The notes under the pieces: generated by a model
The model's database searches: none
What the model was told of the DNA's origin: nothing
Seen by the model: only the letters and a program-made list of their open reading frames with translations
Part shown: positions 60,711 to 64,000 of the stretch, piece by piece
Layout: every line of letters starts with the position of its first letter
Numbering within the stretch: the stretch's first letter is position 1
Translations under genes and position numbers: made by a program
NCBI RefSeq assembly: GCF_031451695.1
Contig: NZ_JARWAM010000008.1
Coordinates: 124,001 to 188,000, forward strand
Source of the DNA: Franzmannia qiaohouensis
GTDB taxonomy: Bacteria > Pseudomonadota > Gammaproteobacteria > Pseudomonadales > Halomonadaceae
Reading direction: 5' to 3'
Length of the DNA: 64,000 bases

Positions 60711-62882
60711 ATGACTGATTCGAAGTCCACCGAGTCCACGCCGCCACCCAGCCTGCCTGGCTTACCCTTGCTCGGCAACACGATCGAATTGCTGACCAAA
60801 GACGCCAATCGGTTTTTCAGTGAGGCCTACGAGAAGCTCGGCCCGGTGTTTCAGGTCAACTACCTGTTTCGCAATTACACCATCATGGCCGGCCCGGAAT
60901 CGCTGAACCACCTGCTGGAATTCCGCGAACAGGGCATGAGCCGGGAGGCGTTTTTTGGTCCGGTGGACAAACAGATAGGGGGTGTCGTGCTGCTGACGCA
61001 GCCCGTCGGCACCTACCAGAATCTGCGCAATCAGGCGCGCCTGGCGTTTTCCCGCCAGTTGGCCGCAGAGTTTATTCCCGACCTCGTCGGCTGCGTGGAC
61101 GAGGGCCTGGATCGCCACCCACCGGGCAGCACCGTGTCGGTGATGGATCTGTGCACGCGCATAAGCTTCGATCAATACAGCCGGTTACTGTGTGGTGAGA
61201 GCCTGGACGCCTACTTCGACACCGCCAACCGCTACGCGGTGTGGGTAATGAACATAGGCGTCAAGAAGGTGCCGGAGTTCAGCGTCCACTTGCCGGCCTA
61301 CAAAAAGCTGCGGCGCGACGTCATGAAGATGGCGGATGAGGTACTCACGCGTTACGAGAATCGCCCGGCAGACCATGGCATGCCGTATACGATCCTGGAT
61401 GCCCTGGTCAGCGCCACAGACGATGACGGCAACCCGCTGCCGCGCAAGGATCTGGTGGCAACGCTGCAGTACGGCATTATCGGTACCGTGGTGTATATGA
61501 ATCGCACGGTCGCCTTCCTTCTGCACGACCTGCTATCGAACCCCGAACACTACGAGCGCGTGCGCGAAGAGGTCGACGGCGCCTATGCCAACGGGCTGCC
61601 CGACAGCCTCGACCTGCGCGGCATGAGTACGCTGAATGCGGCGCTCAAGGAGTCGATGCGACTACATCCGGTGTCGCTTGGTATGCCATTCATGGTCGAT
61701 GAACCCTTCGAGTTCAACGGCCACACGGTTCCCAAGGGGCAATTCTGCGTCTATAGCGGGGTCCCTAACCACTTCAGTGCCGACTTTTATCCGCAGCCTC
61801 ACCGCTTCGATCCAGACCGCTGCCGCGCGCCACGCAATGAACACAAACAGCGCCGTGCATACGCGCCTTACGGATATGGCAAGCGCGTCTGCCCAGCAGG
61901 GGGGCTGGTAGAGACCTGTACCTTGGTTTCGATCAGCCGGATCATTCACCGACGCACCTTCGAGCGCGTACCGGCCAATGATCCGCTGCGCACCGTCCTC
62001 GCTCCGCTGCCGGCACCGGATCGCAAGTTCCGTATCCGTTTCATTGACGAGCGCAGCGAGCATGCGGCGGGAAAGACGGACCACACGCAACTCGCCGTCA
62101 ACGCACTCGATGAGCTGTTCGAAAGTGGCCGCCTGGCAAAACCCGCCATGCGCGAGCGGCTGGACCATGTGACCGCCCGCCGCCATGAGCCCGGCGAGTA
62201 CATCCTGCGCAAGGGCGAACGGGCCGAGACATTCCATGTTCTGATTGAAGGCAGCGTCGAGGTGACGTCGGGGTCGGATGAACATCTGGCCAGCCTCGAG
62301 CCCGGCAGCTACTTTGGCGAAATCGGCCTGCTCGGGGAGGGTCGCAGAACCGCCAACTGCCTGTCGACTACCCGCACGCTGGTGCTGGAGATGACCCGCG
62401 AAGACTTCCTGGCCATCGTGCTCAAGGATGATCTGGTGCCCGGCGAAATCGCCGCGGCGCTGCGCCAGCGCTACCTGACCACCCGTGTGCACAAAGCCCT
62501 GCCTGCGCTCACCTCAGAGCGGCTGAGAACGCTGGCTGGAACCGGCTCGCTGAAACGCTTCGAGGCCGACGACACCATCATTCGCCAGGGCGATGATGCC
62601 GACTGGTTTTACATCCTGCTCACCGGGACGGTTGCCGTGCTGATCGAGGATGCGAACGGCACGCAGCAGGTAGCGACACTCGAGGCAGGCGACCATTTTG
62701 GCGAAATCGGCATTCTCGAAGCCAGAGCGCGAACGGCAACGGTACGGGTAACGGCGGACGGCCCGGTAGAGACCCTGGCCATCCCGCGCGACGCCCTGCT
62801 GGAACTGGTGGAGCAGGACCCTCAGGCGCGCAGGGATATTGCATCGATCATTCTGGACCGAATCCGCTCAGGGACGCCGTAA
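60711..62882 (+). CDS. Cytochrome P450 fused to two cyclic-nucleotide-binding domains
   Basis: 723 residues. P450 domain (about 15-445): E-x-x-R in NAALKESMRLHPV, PHRFDPDR (PERF region) and haem Cys about 394 in YGYGKRVCPAGG. The I-helix reads IIGTVVYMNRTV, without the usual acid-Thr pair. Two C-terminal cNMP-binding domains follow (about 480-590 and 600-720), each with an intact phosphate cassette: FGEIGLLGEGRRTAN and FGEIGILEARARTAT with the phosphate-contacting Arg and the Thr-Ala pair. There is no reductase domain and no DNA-binding helix-turn-helix. The ATG at 60711 has AGGA 9 bp upstream. It probably oxidises the product of the adjacent synthase under cAMP control. Confidence 0.88.
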   Translation: MTDSKSTESTPPPSLPGLPLLGNTIELLTKDANRFFSEAYEKLGPVFQVNYLFRNYTIMAGPESLNHLLEFREQGMSREAFFGPVDKQIGGVVLLTQPVGTYQNLRNQARLAFSRQLAAEFIPDLVGCVDEGLDRHPPGSTVSVMDLCTRISFDQYSRLLCGESLDAYFDTANRYAVWVMNIGVKKVPEFSVHLPAYKKLRRDVMKMADEVLTRYENRPADHGMPYTILDALVSATDDDGNPLPRKDLVATLQYGIIGTVVYMNRTVAFLLHDLLSNPEHYERVREEVDGAYANGLPDSLDLRGMSTLNAALKESMRLHPVSLGMPFMVDEPFEFNGHTVPKGQFCVYSGVPNHFSADFYPQPHRFDPDRCRAPRNEHKQRRAYAPYGYGKRVCPAGGLVETCTLVSISRIIHRRTFERVPANDPLRTVLAPLPAPDRKFRIRFIDERSEHAAGKTDHTQLAVNALDELFESGRLAKPAMRERLDHVTARRHEPGEYILRKGERAETFHVLIEGSVEVTSGSDEHLASLEPGSYFGEIGLLGEGRRTANCLSTTRTLVLEMTREDFLAIVLKDDLVPGEIAAALRQRYLTTRVHKALPALTSERLRTLAGTGSLKRFEADDTIIRQGDDADWFYILLTGTVAVLIEDANGTQQVATLEAGDHFGEIGILEARARTATVRVTADGPVETLAIPRDALLELVEQDPQARRDIASIILDRIRSGTP

Positions 62883-62890
62883 CAACCCGA

Positions 62891-62914
62891 CGGCCCGGCC
62901 ACCAGGCCGGGCCG
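62891..62914 (+). terminator. GC hairpin after the P450 gene
   Basis: A 10-bp perfect stem CGGCCCGGCC/GGCCGGGCCG (62891-62900 with 62905-62914) with an ACCA loop, 8 bp after the stop. No T-run follows, so termination would need more than an intrinsic mechanism. The remaining gap to 63034 holds a possible -10 TAGACT near 62990. Confidence 0.5.
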
Positions 62915-63034
62915 CCCCGCGCACCAGACCCGACAGCCACCCTGCCGCCTCCTGCCAAGGTCGTCTTTCGCCAGGCGTCGTCGCCGCACTAGACTGCAGG
63001 CAACAGACACGCCATTGCAGAAGGGAGAGCCGCC

Positions 63035-63406
63035 ATGGCCAAGGTACTGGTGGTCGACGATGAACCCAACATCGTCCTGTCACTGGAATTTCTGATGCAG
63101 CAGGCGGGCTTCGACGTGGTCACCGCCGAAGATGGCGAAAGCGCCCTGCAAAGCGTTGTCGACGGCGCCCCCGATCTGATTCTGCTGGATATCAGCCTGC
63201 CCGGCATCAGCGGCTTCGATGTGCTCGAGCAGCTACGCGCCGACCCCGCCCACGCCAAGCTGCCGATCATCATGCTGACCGCCCACGGGCGTGAAGTAGA
63301 GCGCGAGAAGGGCCTGGCGCTGGGCGCCGACGACTACATCACCAAGCCGTTCTCCACCCAGGCACTGGTCGACAAGGTACAGGGCCTGCTCGGCGAGACG
63401 CGCTGA
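63035..63406 (+). CDS. Single-domain response regulator
   Basis: 123 residues, a CheY-like receiver: acidic pair in LVVDDEPNI, phosphoacceptor Asp in DLILLDISLPG, Thr in IIMLTAHG and Lys in YITKPF. No output domain. AAGGGAG precedes the ATG. Its stop overlaps the next gene (TGATG), which encodes a membrane protein likely to be its kinase or partner. There is no evident link to the P450 operon beyond proximity. Confidence 0.9.
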   Translation: MAKVLVVDDEPNIVLSLEFLMQQAGFDVVTAEDGESALQSVVDGAPDLILLDISLPGISGFDVLEQLRADPAHAKLPIIMLTAHGREVEREKGLALGADDYITKPFSTQALVDKVQGLLGETR

Positions 63407-64000
63407 TGGCGCCGCGCCCTGCCCGCGGCCACCTGCCCCGTCGCCAGCGCCTGGTGGGTATCTGGCTACTGGTCAGCGGGTTGGCCTTCTTCAGCGGCGC
63501 CCTGCTGGCGCTGTGGCTGGATGCCGAGCTGGCTCCCAGCGGGGTACAGCGCGTGGCGCTGTGGATCGGTAGCCTGGGCGGCGGCGTACTGATCCTGCTG
63601 CTGGGGCTCGTGCTAGAGCGGCGCCTGTTCACTCCGCTGCGCCACCTGCAGGTGCAGATGGCACGCCTGGCGGCCAATCCCGATGCCCGCGACGACTACC
63701 CTCCCGAAGGCTGGCTCAAGGGGCTGGGGCCCGACCTGGCGAGGCTGCGCGACGGCTGGCGCCAGGACCGCCAGTTGCTGGCCACCGCCCACACCGACGG
63801 TGCGCGCAGTGCGGCACGCATTCGCCTCGAACTGGAGTCGCTGCTGCAGGTGCTGGAGACACCGCTGCTGCTGTGCGATCAGCACCGCCGCCTGCTGCTG
63901 TTCAATCACGCCGCCGAGACGCTGTTCGACGGCCACCCCGGGCTGGGCCTGGGCAAGCGCCTCGAGGGGTTGATCGGCGTGGCCAGCCTGCAGGACGCCC
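63406..64000 (+). CDS. Membrane sensor protein with PAS-like domain, N-terminal part (cut by window end)
   Basis: The frame is open to the right edge, about 198 residues visible. Two TM helices (LVGIWLLVSGLAFFSGALLALWL and VALWIGSLGGGVLILLLGLVLE) are followed by a HAMP-like or linker helix (RRLFTPLRHLQVQMARLAAN) and a PAS-like start (LLQVLETPLLLCDQHRRLLLFNHAAETLF). The catalytic part is outside the window. A histidine kinase is the simplest reading; a PAS protein carrying an exonuclease (PolC-epsilon-like) domain, known beside acetate-permease regulators, is also possible. Confidence 0.7.
   Translation, partial: MAPRPARGHLPRRQRLVGIWLLVSGLAFFSGALLALWLDAELAPSGVQRVALWIGSLGGGVLILLLGLVLERRLFTPLRHLQVQMARLAANPDARDDYPPEGWLKGLGPDLARLRDGWRQDRQLLATAHTDGARSAARIRLELESLLQVLETPLLLCDQHRRLLLFNHAAETLFDGHPGLGLGKRLEGLIGVASLQDA

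Overview
The window looks like chromosome of a GC-rich gammaproteobacterium, most likely of the Halomonas/Halomonadaceae type. This is inferred from gene content and order (hda-perM next to purMN, apbC-dcd, metG near a lone rnfB-nth pair, a CstA / CC-star / ArsA group) and from acidic, Asp/Glu-rich proteins; no 16S gene is present to confirm it. Most of the window is housekeeping. Almost all genes carry clear Shine-Dalgarno sequences, and many neighbours overlap by ATGA or TGATG.

Layout. 1-0.8 kb: end of a free-methionine-sulfoxide reductase and two identical tRNA-Val(GAC) genes. 0.7-3.2 kb: divergent glpK/glpR with a GlpR-type operator. 3.3-7.2 kb: fumC, a lipoprotein, and a PQQ-type dehydrogenase with its cytochrome c. 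7.3-12.6 kb: hda-perM, purMN, dcd, apbC. 12.7-15.9 kb: a coiled-coil membrane protein, a small lipoprotein with a 24-residue membrane peptide, and a serine hydrolase. 15.9-21.6 kb: a tightly coupled five-gene unit (hybrid-sensing kinase, receiver, YaiO-like barrel, HEAT protein, GT2 glycosyltransferase) that looks like a regulated exopolysaccharide module. 21.8-35.8 kb: membrane and envelope genes, yejK, an ABC exporter, a large bifunctional penicillin-binding protein and a GST. 36-47.8 kb: thiI, polB, metG, a CHASE4-GGDEF protein, rnfB-nth and a carboxysome-carbonic-anhydrase-like protein. 47.8-51.5 kb: ArsA ATPase, CC-star protein and CstA.

51.6-62.9 kb is the most unusual region. A class II cyclic-nucleotide phosphodiesterase, a TPR/outer-membrane-barrel protein and a FecR protein form one operon. 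It converges on a CHASE2 adenylate cyclase, which lies downstream of ispH on the same strand. Divergently from ispH run a 19-residue leader ORF, a squalene/phytoene-synthase-type enzyme and a cytochrome P450 fused to two cyclic-nucleotide-binding domains. Together the region encodes cAMP synthesis, cAMP breakdown, a cAMP-binding effector and isoprenoid supply and condensation, so a cAMP-gated isoprenoid-oxidation pathway is proposed. The window ends in a receiver / sensor-kinase pair cut by the boundary.

Non-coding structure includes three copies of a covarying, foldable dispersed repeat (3.25, 35.9 and 48.8 kb), one 145-bp MITE-like element at 51.7 kb, and several intrinsic terminators.
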